Positions 10,665-23,559 of a DNA stretch of 50,098 bases are shown piece by piece. Numbering within the stretch: position 1 is the stretch's first letter; every line of letters begins with the position of its first letter. The stretch lies in assembly GCA_008931825.1 (NCBI GenBank), contig QXVZ01027399.1:1-50098 (forward strand). The letters run 5' to 3'. Both the position numbers and the translations under genes were made by a program. Below the pieces are notes generated by a model. The model made no database searches. It worked only from the letters and a program-made list of their open reading frames with translations, and had not been told where the DNA came from. This stretch comes from Phallusia fumigata. Lineage: Eukaryota; Chordata; Ascidiacea; Phlebobranchia; Ascidiidae.

Positions 10665-13600
10665 ATGTGGCACTTGGTGGAGAAGATTTCAGAACAGGTA
10701 ACGTACACCTTTTATTTCTATTCACCAATTCCAATCCTTAATTGAATCTTGTGTGATTTCTGTATGTGGTGTAACACGATGCAGCTAACGCGTGGTAGCA
10801 CTAATTGTCGTCACTAAATTAGTTTTTACAGCTCGCGTGGAAGTAAGACTAGCGTTTAATGTAGCTAAAGGTTGCAAACCATGTTTTTGGAGGACTTTTC
10901 CACTGTCGTCGCTGATCAAGTATGTCTTGTGCATTATCGCCAGATAGATCTTGCCTTTCAAACTATAAGCCCTTATCATCTAAGGACTGTGTTTATTATT
11001 TGTCAAATCGTTTTTCTAAGGTCGCGGGAAATAATTGGCTATATTGGTTTAGCAAGTTACGGTTGTATATAGGCACCACCCTGTTAGCTTTGGTTGTTTG
11101 TTGAACTTTTAATGTTATCTGCAGGTGACGAAGTACAGCACCTTTCTCGGTCAACTGTGGTACATTCTCGTCTTCATATTCCGATTGATTGTCGTCGTAA
11201 CAATTGGTGGAGCCGGTAAGCGTTTGTGTGACTTAACACGAAAGCGTGTCTACGATGACGCGTTATAAAGAAACTGCCGGTTATTAACAGCAATGTGTGA
11301 AATTCCAGTTCTGGTAATCCCAGCACATTTGCTGGATTTTTACTCATTTAGATTTTTACAAGTTCGTGTACATCACGTACGGCGCGTATGTTAAGATCTA
11401 AGTTTTAACGCAGCTTGTGGTTTGTGGAGTACCTTTCGTATATTTACTAAAGTGCCTTCAGAAGAGGTTTTTTCGATACCTTGCGTCATTCGAATACTTG
11501 TAAGCGCAATATACCGTCTGACGTCATTGAAATTTTTGACGTTAACTTCTCATACGTCGTCAAACTTGTCACCTCATTTTGTTGTTTGCGGCGGTATTAG
11601 GCTTTGTCCATTAGAATTTATTTAAGTGTCAACGTCATTTTGTTTGTGTGATATCATTGAACTTTGGCTATCGGGTTTTAAGTTGACGTCATTAACGGAA
11701 AGTTTTGGGCTGATGTTAAAGAAGTGTGCCCGAACGAAAAAATTAAAGTTTAAAAAAACGGTTCCACAGAAATTGTTTATCTGTTCTAAACGCATCAGAT
11801 TTCTCGTCCATTTTGCGCCATTAATCCGTCGGCACACATACTTAATTGTGCGAGGAGCCTTCCCTGGATATTTGACGCGACTGTCGCTTTAATGGGGCCG
11901 AATGTAGGTCACTCTACATCCACACCCTTATCGGGCATCACTGACCAATCCCTCGTCCGTTACACGGAACAATAAGGGCATATGGACGCTTGGATGTACT
12001 TTGTTAACCACTTGGGACAGAGTTTGACGATTCAGGCGCTTATTGGTTTCCGGACATTATGAATACAGCAAAAACTCCAGGGATCCGGTTTAAACTGGTG
12101 TAAACTGGCTTTGCTTGCAGTTTGTCTGGGTGCGTTCAAATTATCACGTTCAGAAGTGTTTGTTCGGGAAAGTCGGCATTTTTTGAATTGTCGGTTTCTA
12201 GACAAGTTGGATTTCGGGACAATAAAAGAAATTTAAAGAAGTGAAAATGATTGGTTTACCGGTTTTTGGCTCTAATCAAAAAGTAAACTAACAACGCAAA
12301 ATTTTATAACTTTCTCACACCATTTAGCATTCTGTTTGTCAGAAAATCTTTTTTTTGTTTATTTTGACGCTAAATTAGCTTGTGTTTAATATACTTTTAT
12401 GCATACAATCAACCTTATCAAATATGCTTACGCGCCGAAATGCTATTTTCAAAAAATTTGCTGACCATGCCATGCGTGCATCGATTCATGAAAGTGCCTA
12501 ATACACATTCGACAAGAATCCGTCACCGCGCGTTGCTGAAATGCAACTTAGTTTTTCTAATCGATCATAGCAAACTGATAATTCTCCTGTTATTACGGTT
12601 GACTGCCGGAAGCTCGTTCGCTTTAAGATTGTATGTAAAGATTCATCAAATAATAAACTTCGCCGCGCGTTTACCGTTGATGGACGTCTAATGTATCATG
12701 TCGCCCTCCCCTTGTTTATCGCCGATTTCGCGTGTTCAGCGGTTTAAGAGGCTGAGTTCTTGGAGTGGCCACTCCACTGTATTGCGCCTAGATCCTTGTA
12801 GAAGCCCTTCAACAGCAAACTTGCGATGTTCTTAACACGTTGATTCCTAGAAAGGAATTTGACATTGCGATTTGCTGCTTTTTATGAGTAAGTTGCAAAC
12901 AATGCGACGGCCATAATGTCTAAGACGATAGATGCATTCCACGGTATATGTTTGGTGTCTATTGACGCTGTTGCGTGAATGTTTTGTGGAATATTTAGAA
13001 TAAATTAGTCGATGACGTCATACAAAACCTTTTTAAGGTAATTTTTAAATTTATCGATATGTTTTTGCTTTGTGACATTCCTTTTGTCAACGCGTGTGCA
13101 AACAGTACAAGTTGCATAAATCCAATCCAAATATCAGGACTTCTTGTTGTTAATTCACATTTTAACGAAAACGCCACTCAATGGGCGTCTTACGCACTCT
13201 CGGCGACGAGGTCTTTCACCCAAGGGCCGCGCGTCGCCCGTCGAATCCCCTTCTCGACTTTCTAAAACCGGACGAACCCACTATTTTCCCTTTTGTTCGG
13301 GGCCAATACATCAAGCTTTGGATTGGCGCTTTTCAATTTCCTATGAGAGGTGACACGACGTCGCGAAAGCGCTTTGCAAGCTGTTACCATGCCCACCGGC
13401 GTTATTTACACGTAATATATTGTCGCTTGTTAGGAACCGTGCTATATGTGAATTCTGCTGTTGTAAAATGCAAAGCAGTTTTCTGATGTTTGTGTGTAAC
13501 TGCGGTGTACACCTATTGTCTATTGATACAGTTTTTTTGCCGAAAACTAAGAAACATTTGAAATTTTTTAAGTTAGTTATTTTTGTCTCCCAAAATATCT

Positions 13601-16600
13601 CTCTCTTTTGCAATTATGTGAAAAGTTCTGCCCATTCTTGTTTAAAAAAAGCCTGCGCGCATAAAAACTGCACACAGCTTTTTCTATGAACGTTTAAAAG
13701 AGCGAACCTAATGCCCAACTTTATTTTCTTGAAATTTAACCCAATTCCAAGCAACCTAAAAATCAGATTTGAATGGATAACTTTACGCGGAAACAGAACG
13801 TTATATCGAGTGCCCACCACAAATCCATGTTCAAAACCTTTAAAACCAGTCTTTGTTACAGTTTACGGCGATGAACAGTCGGCGTTCAAATGCAGCACCG
13901 ATGTGGTGGGTTGTTCCAACATCTGTTACAACGAATTCGCGAAGATATCTCACATGAGGTTTTGGGCTTTCCAGGTAAGTTGCTTTGGTTAGCTGGAAAA
14001 CTCGTCTTCGCATTCATACCAGGAGTTGCAGATAAGTGTGTAGCCACAAACTCGTGCAAACCGGTGCCTGTTTAGTTTGTCTTTGAATGTTTGTTTCAAT
14101 GCGAAGTTAATCTCTTTTTGCGACCGTTTTTTGACCCTTTTGTTAAATATGAACATCACTTGATTTAAAAAGTTAAATACGGTAGTTGTGGAACCCCCTC
14201 CATGAAGGTGACGACGCATCTTGTTTTCACTCTGTTTTTTTTTCTACCGAATGTCAACCATTTACCTGATGAACTTTTTTTCCAGCTATTAGCCGTAGCA
14301 ACCCCCACCGTGTTCTTCCACTTCTACTCACTGTACATGTCCGGCGAGATTCAGAAGCTAAAAACTTCCGAAGACCAACTAAAGTTGATGGAAGACGGTG
14401 ACGGAGAAAACCTGCTGGGCGTAAGTTACAATAAACGTGGAGAACACTTAGGCCAAAACCTTTATATCCCTCGTTATTTCTATAAACAGCAATATAGTTA
14501 CCAAAATCGTGATCTTTGTTCGAGCGGACAAAATTTCCGTCCCCGTAGCGGGAAAAACTTGCTCTTAACGAGTCCAAGCCAAGACACACTCTCCTGTTGT
14601 CATTTTTTTTACCTTTTTAAACAGATAACATTTTAAAATGGTGGCGCTACTGTTTTTTTTAATAAAGTTTTCGGTGTAAATACCTGGTCATGTTTCAATG
14701 AACTAGGCACAAAACTACAATTGTAAAAATTGTGATACTTGTACGAAAATAGGCTAAAGACTGAATCTCATAAAAACGCTTGGTCACATAAACGACCCCA
14801 AACGACTCAAATTAAACTCTCTCAAATACTGAACGAAATACAGCCGACCATTTCTCATCACCCGCAAACTAATGCCCAGTCCTGAAAACATAATTTCCCA
14901 TACTCTTGCACTAAATATATCTCGCAAAGACTGGCAGACGATTCCAGTGACTAAGTAAAAGTTCTCGTCAACAGCCAAGGATTGTTGTTTCAAGTGCCCG
15001 ACAATATTTATGTGTTTGTGTACTCTAATGATCGTTAGGGTCTATAAAGCATCCTGGTCGCTTAGTCAACGATGGCTATCTGTATTCCGTCTGCGTACGG
15101 CTGTCGCAAATTATTCGCCGTGTTTATTTTTGCAATTCCCGATGTGTTTACGGTTGGACAATTTGTCCCTGCTTTTTGAGAATTTTTTTATAGTTTGGTA
15201 ATTCGAAGTGTTTAAGAAAGGCTAACTTTTGCATTTTTGTCGAAACACTCCAAAACCGAACAAAATTTGCTTTTCTGCATTTTTCTGCAACTGGTTATAG
15301 CATCATCAGTCCAATATAATAAAACCCAGAAAATAACAGTGGAAGATTTTGAAATGACTGTTTTTTTTTCGTTACCCTGTTTGACCTTTGACATCTTTAA
15401 ACGCAATATAAAACTCTGTTGTTATTAACTGTGGCTACGCCGACAGAACGGCAATGCACTTCGTTCAGCAAGCGCGGTTCGCTATTTAATCGCTATTGTT
15501 TTTGGTTTCAGAACGAGAAAGATTTCCGCAAGATGTCCAAACGCAAGAAGAGCGTTGGTAACGTGAAAGTCAGACGCATCTACTCGGGAAACGAACTGAA
15601 GGAGGTCGGTGCTGTAGATTTTTTCATCGTAGTATAATTCTGCAAAAAAATCTGAAAGGTTTAAGAAGCTTTCAAATCTCTTATAAATACCCTAAGTAGG
15701 TTCGTAAGATAACTGCTTACAGGTGTTAAACTGGTTGGCACAAAGCGTTTGTTTGCAGCCGCGGTATCCTAAACCACGCGCGTGCCAGCTGAGTAAATTT
15801 GTCCCGTTGCCGCTCATAAAAAAGCGCGTCACCAAATTGGATTAAGCAAGGATTAAGAACACTTAACTTCACTCGAGACCATAAAATCACAGCTTGGAAA
15901 GTCGTTCACGCCATTTTGTGTTTGCTGTGCAGCACAGGCATTGTCGAATGTGTACAAGTCCTGCTTGGACCTTTGTTACTTAAATTACAGCGACAAAGTG
16001 AATTAGGTCGGCTCTTCCTGTGTGTAACTCGATCATTTACGCCCTGCCACGAATTCTGTTACTACCCTGCATGGCAGAAGGCGCAAACGAGTGCATACGA
16101 TCTTTTGATTACATTTCATGGTGAAGAAAAACTCCTGTTGTGCGTCATTTTGTATGCAAGATGGCTGTGTACGTCCTTTGTGTGCAAGTTTTACGAAATT
16201 TACTAACTTTAATTTGCACATAGTCGATGTGAAGTGCAAAAAAATGTCGAATATGTATTTTTCTGGTTGTACTGAATAAAACCCAAGAGTTAAATTGCGG
16301 TTTGATTTTCAAATAAACTAAATTAACCCTTCATATGTTAATATCACGGTATCTTTTTTCGAAAAACGTATTTTTTTCCGTTTCGAACTTATAGTCAAAA
16401 CAATTTTTTTGACACTTTCCTTTTTCTTCAGGTGCTGTACACAAACAAAATCCACTACGCTTATTACTTCAGTATCATCATACGGTTGGCGATGGAGGGA
16501 CTTTTCATCTATCTCGGTTACACCATCTTCAAACTCATGGTAGGAACTAGTCCTTGACCCGCTTAACTTACAGAGTCGTGCAAGTGATCGGCCCTTACAG

Positions 16601-19600
16601 TAACTCCCCAAACGCTATCAGTGGACTGTCGTATTTTTGACAAACAATCTCGTCGATATGTATTCCCGATAACTTGAATATCGCGATACTTTCCTATTAT
16701 CGCAAAAACGACCGTCAAATAACGTGAGTGATTTCTTCGGCAAACTTTGCGTTCAGACGAGATTGACACGATTATTGATGATCCCAGATATGCGAAATTG
16801 CCGATTCTGGTGATACCGACCAGAGAATTCTCTTCACTTGCCTTCCTGATTCATTATGAGGCAAACAACAACACCCCTTATGTGATCCTAACATGAGCAA
16901 GGGTGGTTTGCGTGTTGTGACATGCAAAAGCAGTTATCTTTGATATAGACCGTATCGTCAAAAACGACTCGTATACGATATAACCACAGATTTAACAATC
17001 TGTTGCTTTTTGACCTAATATTATTAAAAACTAGCTCGCCCGACTTGAATGAATTTTATTTTCCTACTTTTCTCGGTTCCCTGTCAAAGTAACCCGAATG
17101 ACCCGTCGAAACGTCGTAAATCAAATACATTTTAAGTCGTAGATTTAAACAATCGTAGATTAAGTTGCCATGTTATCGGCAATTCTTCGATACCAAGTAC
17201 TTGGGTACTGGCTCGACTCGTTCCATCCATAACAGTTCTAAGCCTTGTATGGGGTCACATATCGTTTTCACGTTGTTTTTTGATTTTTCTGTTTAACGTC
17301 GATGGCCAAAAAAATCGTTTAAATTTCTTCACACTAGAACACATTACATGGGTATCTGAAATTCTGAACTGTAACTTTTGACCCCATCAGTTTCCCCACA
17401 GGTTAGGCTACAGTGCCCCCGTGAACTTTTACCAAGTTATAACAAACTACATTTCTCAGGTGCCGCTCGACCCAACGTGCGAATCAAACCCCAACAGTGC
17501 AATGTGTGCGCGAAACCCTCTTTATTTTCTCTGGATGAAAGTGCCAGCCATGTACAAATGCACTGGACCTGTTGGATCGGACGTATACCACGCATGCACC
17601 ATGCATCTCCACGACGGCGGATACGTGCCCTGTTTCGTTTCAAGGCCATTTGTAAGTACCAACCAAAATTAAAAACGAAAAAAAATGTCCAAACGTTTCT
17701 GATCACGTAAAAAACATCTGTGCCGAGAGCTTCTACGTATAGTGAATACATTGTAATGAAACCGTTTAAACAAACACGGTTGTCATCATCAGTGCAAATG
17801 AATGATGTTTGTAATACAGTGTATTTGCTACATACAAGCTCTCTGACAGTTCTGTTACTTTTCAAGTTCGTGTGTTGTGTTCCGAATGTTTCATGTTAAT
17901 TTAGATTAAAGATTGGGTGCTTGTGCGCCCCGGCATTTAAACACATAGCAGTTTCGTAAAGTCGACACAAAATCTTGCCATCTGCATCTAGCAGAACTCC
18001 ACCCGTAACTCCGTATTAACCTGCTGTAATTCGCATTCTTCACGGTACAAAGTCGCAGTCCTAATTTCCCGTTGAGTTCAGAGTACGTAGCAATTTTGCA
18101 TCGCAAGCAACTGTTGGTACGAGATAGCCAAAGGTCGCTTAGAGTTCACGTAATACATGTGTCTTCCCTTTTTCGCAGGAGAAAACCGTATTCCTTTGCT
18201 ACATGGGAATTCTCAGTGGGGTTTGTTTTCTTATTTCGGCACTCGAACTCGTTATCGTCTCCATGAGAAGATTCTGGAAAACCAGCCGAAAACCGAAAAA
18301 CAAGTAAGATGGTGTTAAACTTACTATTTTTGTGCCGAATAGAGAAACGTTTCTGGCCCCTAAACAGCTAGGTAATTTGAAAACGCTCCCTCAATAGAAA
18401 ATATTGGGGACTATATTCATGCTTGCTTTATTTTTCATCTCGCTTGATTAGCCTGCAAGGTAAAAAAGAACTATCCAATATTGTGGAGACTTTTAACCCA
18501 ATTAACCCGATACTTACGTGACAAAATTAGGGTTACCGCTGTTTTCCGTTTTAATTGTCCAATATTCTCTTAGTGAACTTACAATCGACCATGTATTTCT
18601 TCAGCGGCCGTAATGTTAGCAAACGGCACTGAAATAAACAAACGGTAAATCGCGCTTCTGATCCTTGTCAATCTTCGGGAACTGTTTTTCCTTTTGTAAA
18701 ACTCGAAATTTAATTTCCTGTAGCAGATAGAGATTTGAGATTGCTGCAGAAATCCGGCACCGAATCTCAAAAATTAAGATCTGATGTTATCTGCCGCCCC
18801 AGTCGCTCAGTTGTAAATCTCTTTGCCACCGAAGTTAATTGAACTCCGAAACTGTGGGATTATAACGTTAGCCCATTGATCAACTCACGTAATCTCTGTT
18901 CTGCTACAAAGTTCATTGAACGAACAGAATTGAAAGCACAAAAGAAAGTGCCAAACCGTCTTTTATTGAATGGATCAGTCGTATTTTTGTGCTCTGACAG
19001 TCAGCTATCCAAATACTTCGTGTTAAACTGTTCACCAAATGCCAATAGCATGACCCCACATTGCCTCCATGTGGAGAAATCGCCCCTAAACTGTTAACAG
19101 TTCTCGCTTTAGGCACCTATTTCGAGGCCACCCACACCAGCAGCGTTCCGAATCCGTCTTCTACGGACCAGCTCCAACCGCCCCTGCTGGCAAGTACTAC
19201 GACGAGAACAACTTCTACCCGAGCCTAGCTGTGCCGGTCCGGATCGCGAGCAGTGAGTATGTATTTTTTTCAACCTTGCTTCTCTGTCGTCAGTGCTCAG
19301 TGATTTTTGCATGCTGTGGTCATCTGGTCGTGTTGGTTGTGCTGTAAAAACAGGCATACGCGCACGATTTTTGGTTTTGCCACCAACGCGTTTTTAAGCG
19401 GTCCTCATCCGACGTTGAGATTTGCATCAATATTTTTGGAAAATCGACATTTGACATTTGGGTTATATTAGCTATGGGTATATGAAGACTTGAATAAAAC
19501 ACATCGAAATGTGATTAATCAACCTAAACTGTCACGGTTAATGTCCACATCACTGCCTAATCGGATATATTAACTTGTTTTTGATGGTTTTCTGTTAAAA

Positions 19601-20794
19601 TTGTCCAAGTTAAGCTGGCGAATATAGCTGACAAGTGCAAAGTTGTCACACATAAAAAGTTAATAGGAACGCGGGTAAAACGTTTTGTTCGAAGTGTGTT
19701 TCGTCTTCATAGTTGATTTTAGGTATTGTTTCCAATCTCACCACTGAATCTACAAGTCCAAATATGTAGCAAAAATGTCGTCTTTTCAACATATAGTTCC
19801 TATAGCGTTAGTGTAAATTATTATCCGCCGATAAGCATCGAGGCTTTAAACCATTTTTCTGCACAAAACAACATTTTTCCTGTAGGGGTTGGTTTGCTAT
19901 CCTTGCGATCTTGCTGTCGAAAAGCTCTTTACACATTCCTCAACTTCAAAATATCAACCCCAAACCGCACGATATCTATAATGGTAAACTTGATACCGTA
20001 AGGAGTGGATAGTTTTGCGTCGAACTTAAGCGTAAAAAATATAACACCGGTAAGGGTAGCTTGTCACAGTAAAGCCTATTATTACTGACAGAAAGGCATT
20101 TGCTTATTGATGGGATTAGGTTGTCAAAAATTCACGAATTGTCAGAGAACTGCTCTATATGGTGCCAATTTGTAACGCAAAAATAGTTAAAAAAGCAGCG
20201 ACCTTACCGTTTCAGCTATAATCTGGTCGAAATTTTGCGTCAAAAGCACAATAACGATTTGCTTTAGTATCATTAATTTACGAAAATATATATAGAAACT
20301 GCAGTGAAATAAGATAATTCGATAATGTCGTTAAAGAAGTATGTATTTCGCCTTTGAGTTTTGTCAGTGCGTGTGAAAAAACAATAATACAATAAGTTAA
20401 AAAAACACCAGAGTAAGAATAATACTCATAAATTTGAAAGACTTTTTGAAGTTGTTTTTTGAATCCATGTTCTTGAGGGTCGTAACCCAGGTGAACATGT
20501 TCGCATTTGTTAACTATCTGATCAACACTTACTGCGCAGGATCCCTTTCTGTATAAGGGCCGTACGGACACATTATAAACCGCACAAACCAAACACGGTT
20601 TCCCCAAAATCGGCTTCTGATCAAAATCAGAAGAGTCACACACCACATCTGTATAACACAAGCCAATCCACAATCAAGGGGTCATCTATTCTCACAAAAA
20701 ACATTTTCTCTAATTGCCCTCGTTACTTTGTTTACCCTTTGGCTCTGGCGATGGAGCAGATATCGGACCCCAATTACTCACTGACCCAGCCTAG
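10665..20794 (+). CDS. Connexin, gap-junction channel subunit with an intron-rich gene
   Basis: Exons: 10665-10697, 11125-11215, 13862-13974, 14286-14420, 15512-15604, 16432-16539, 17391-17651, 18179-18303, 19113-19252, and a tentative last exon 20760-20794; about 377 residues. All junctions keep frame. It has four membrane segments: about 18-41, 80-97, 168-190 and 283-306. The first extracellular loop is canonical, YGDEQSAFKC then C59 and C63 (C-X6-C-X3-C), followed by ISHMRFWAFQ. The second loop ends with the family signature PCFVSRPFEKTVF, but its cysteines (C248, C260, C272) are C-X11-C-X11-C rather than C-X4-C-X5-C, with extra C221 and C230 before them. The cytoplasmic loop is basic (KMSKRKKS). 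The exon 7 acceptor was chosen at 17391 because it alone gives the connexin frame in phase. The family is certain; the exact orthologue and the last exon are not. Confidence 0.92.
11519..11691. promoter_or_regulatory. Cluster of CRE-like TGACGTCA motifs in connexin intron 2
   Basis: Perfect palindromes TGACGTCA occur at 11519-11526 and 11684-11691, with several ACGTCA half sites between them. A third perfect copy, in ATGACGTCAT, is at 13013-13020 in the same intron. These match the CREB/ATF element. The motif is direct observation; enhancer activity is inference. Confidence 0.3.
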
Positions 20795-23559
20795 GATTCT
20801 CTTCAACGTGCCAGCACGTATTTTGCGCACAACGCCGCGCGGCTTTTTAGTGTTTATTGGCCCAACGCACACATGAAAGCCGGTGTCGCGGGCAACTAGA
20901 GTCGATGCTGCTCTTATCGATGTCGATGGCCGTCAGATAAACGTTCGTGTGTCTGATGGTGTCGATTTTCAACACATGCGGTCTATGGGATGACGCCTGT
21001 ATTGGTCATCCGTTAAGGCGTAGCAAATTCGAGGTGTTATAGTCGTGGTGTGTTGGTCTGTGTGTTTTATTAAAACTTGGTGGGCCTTGGGTGGTTGGAG
21101 AGGATGTGATTGTGGTGTCAAAAAGTTTTTTATTTAATTAGCGCCTTAAAAAAGCAAGTTTTTAACAAGCTTTGTGCAATGGACCTTGTCTAATTGTACA
21201 AAAAATCGTCGAAGAAAAATAAGAAGCCCTAAGTTAAACCCAAAAATTTGTGGTGACATTTAGGATTGTTTGACTTATTTTAGGCGATTTAACTAAGATG
21301 TTGTGTGACAAGGATTTTCGGAAATCCATTTAAACCCCGTGGTTTCAAATTTGCGTTTCGTACCTTTTTTGTACTAATAAATAAAACTTTGATTATCAAC
21401 GTATTTGTTGAATCTCGTCGCTGGTGCGTTAAAATTTCAACCCCATTTCCCAGGACGTCGCATCGAAAAAACTTTCAGAACCCCTCGTTTAACCGTTGTT
21501 TTATCGCAGAGTTTCAAAACCACAGCTTTCCGGAAAAGCGAGTTCAGATAAATGATGAGGATCGGAACAGTTACCACGAGGACGAAAAAGAAAACATGTC
21601 CAGCACAGCATCCGTTAAAAGCTACGTTTGAAAAACTTCCCCATAAATCTGCAGCTTTAGCCAACCAAACCCTAAAAAAACAACTCTGCAAGCCCTTACC
21701 CGAAAATATATCTTTAGCATTGTGTGAAATGCTGCTTTTTTTTAGCCTGGTGCAATTCGTTTTTTTTTCTGTTTTTTAAAAAAAACTTGGTAATTCATTC
21801 CTGTGGACAAGCTGCTGCTGCATGAACTACTGTATTTTTTGCAATGGAAGCCAACGCCACTTTTGTAGACACAATGCCTATACGCGAACGTAGTGCCTGT
21901 TACTATTTGTTTTTTTCTTCCTGTACACTTTCGTAGCAGTATGTTAATGTTGTGTTTTCCGGGTTGCCTATAAAACTGCAGTTCTGTGCCGCCAATTTCG
22001 CATCCCAGCATGGAAAACGGATTTTTTCGACTATAGCTTGCTAAAGTTGCAGGCGTACAAACTTGAACGTATTTTCACAACATTTTGACTAAGTATTAAG
22101 GCTTAATGGCGCCGCAAACGTTTTTCTAATGCTAAAATGCGTTTGAGGCGGCTTTTCAGCCTGATATTACAGATGACGCAAGCGGAATTAGTTTTAGAAC
22201 AACTTTTATTTTACTTTTTAATTGTGAAGTCAACTTTTGCTTTGTGTTTTGGCTAACATCGTAAAATACGGATTTCGTAGCAGTATTCAGCCATTACACG
22301 ACATTTTGTTTTCGTATTTTGCTACTGATTTTCAGCATTCAGTTTGCCCTCTGTAAAATACGTACTGAAACGATTCTGTACTAAAATCGACATGTTGCTG
22401 TGCCAAGTATGAACTTCTAATGCCTTATAAAGTGGCAAATTTTCGTTGTTAAAACGTAATGGCGGTCAGTTTAAACCTGTGAATGCTAGCTGTGCTTGCA
22501 GTGCAAATGAACACTTGTAACCATTTTGCGCCATCATATAAGTTAGATCCAATTTTTGTAAAAACCACATGCCATGTATTCATTGTAAAAAGCACCAGGG
22601 CATCCGCTTTTCATTCCCAAGCATCTTTTTGGCCCAAAGTGTTTCTCAACTGTGAAATGGCTCTCAGAGCGCCTCCTAGTGCACGTTTATTTTCACGCCT
22701 ATTTTGCGCTGCTAAGTCAAATTCCCGGTGCGTTTTTTTGTTCGTTACTATTCTTTGATTTCGGTGGTTTCGTTGCGACGTAACGTTTTGTTTTTTACAT
22801 CCGCACATTTGGGCGCTACTGTACAAAATGTAAATACAGCATTCTGCTCGGCCTACTTGGATTTGTCGGTTTTTGCAATCGCGATTCCTGTGGAACTCCC
22901 TTATAATACCCAACTGTATAGCGCACCCAATATGATTGGGAATGGTTAGTTTTTAGACTCAAGATCGCCGGAAAAGAATGGAAAGAAGCCTCCCTTTTTG
23001 ATTATTTTTTTGTTGATTTGTGAGTGAGAGCAACCTTACTGGTTTAGATTCCTTGATCGAAAATCTAATTTGACAGTCGAATCTAGCGTTTTCAGACTGA
23101 TATTGTAGTTTGATCTGTAATCTGTCGGGTGTTGTAGAGCATTTTTAAAGTCCAGAAAAAACACTGCCTTTACCCCCACCTATCGGAAAAAAATCTCAAG
23201 GCAGTTTTGTATTGCGAAAAAACGAGCACAGCACAAGGTTTTCCTATTAGTAGCAACAGCTGCTGACAAAACCTGTCGGTCCTATTCGCTCCCACGGCAT
23301 AGGCTATACACAAATTATCTCGAATTAACACGAAAACGCTAGCACACATCAAGAAAGGTGTCCTGTCCTTCCTTGTCGACAATTTCTCGGAGCCATTTGT
23401 CACAATCACCATAGAAATCGTATATTTATAATCGTACTTTCTGATGCGCATGACTGCGTAACTAGGATCCTGTTCAGTTTTTGTTTTTTTGCAAAAAGCG
23501 GATTATTGTTGATCGTCGATTTGTCACGTGCAAGGGTTGGACATAAATAACAAGTGAAG
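20795..23559. other. Intergenic region between the connexin and UFL1
   Basis: The connexin 3' end and the UFL1 promoter lie here. No further gene is recognised. It contains one copy of a dispersed repeat near 21415. The short frames have no conserved features. Confidence 0.5.
21415..21500 (+). repeat. Dispersed repeat, partial copy (see 41166-41370)
   Basis: TCGCTGGTGCGT..AAA, then a GACGTCGCAT.GAAAAAA block, also occur in the same order and spacing at 41288-41348. The second copy sits beside a hAT-like end, so this is probably the inner or 3' part of a small hAT-like element. Confidence 0.5.

Noticed and set aside
17378-17710. 110-residue frame over connexin exon 7
   Set aside because: Wrong frame; the connexin signature is in the frame used by the exon 17391-17651.
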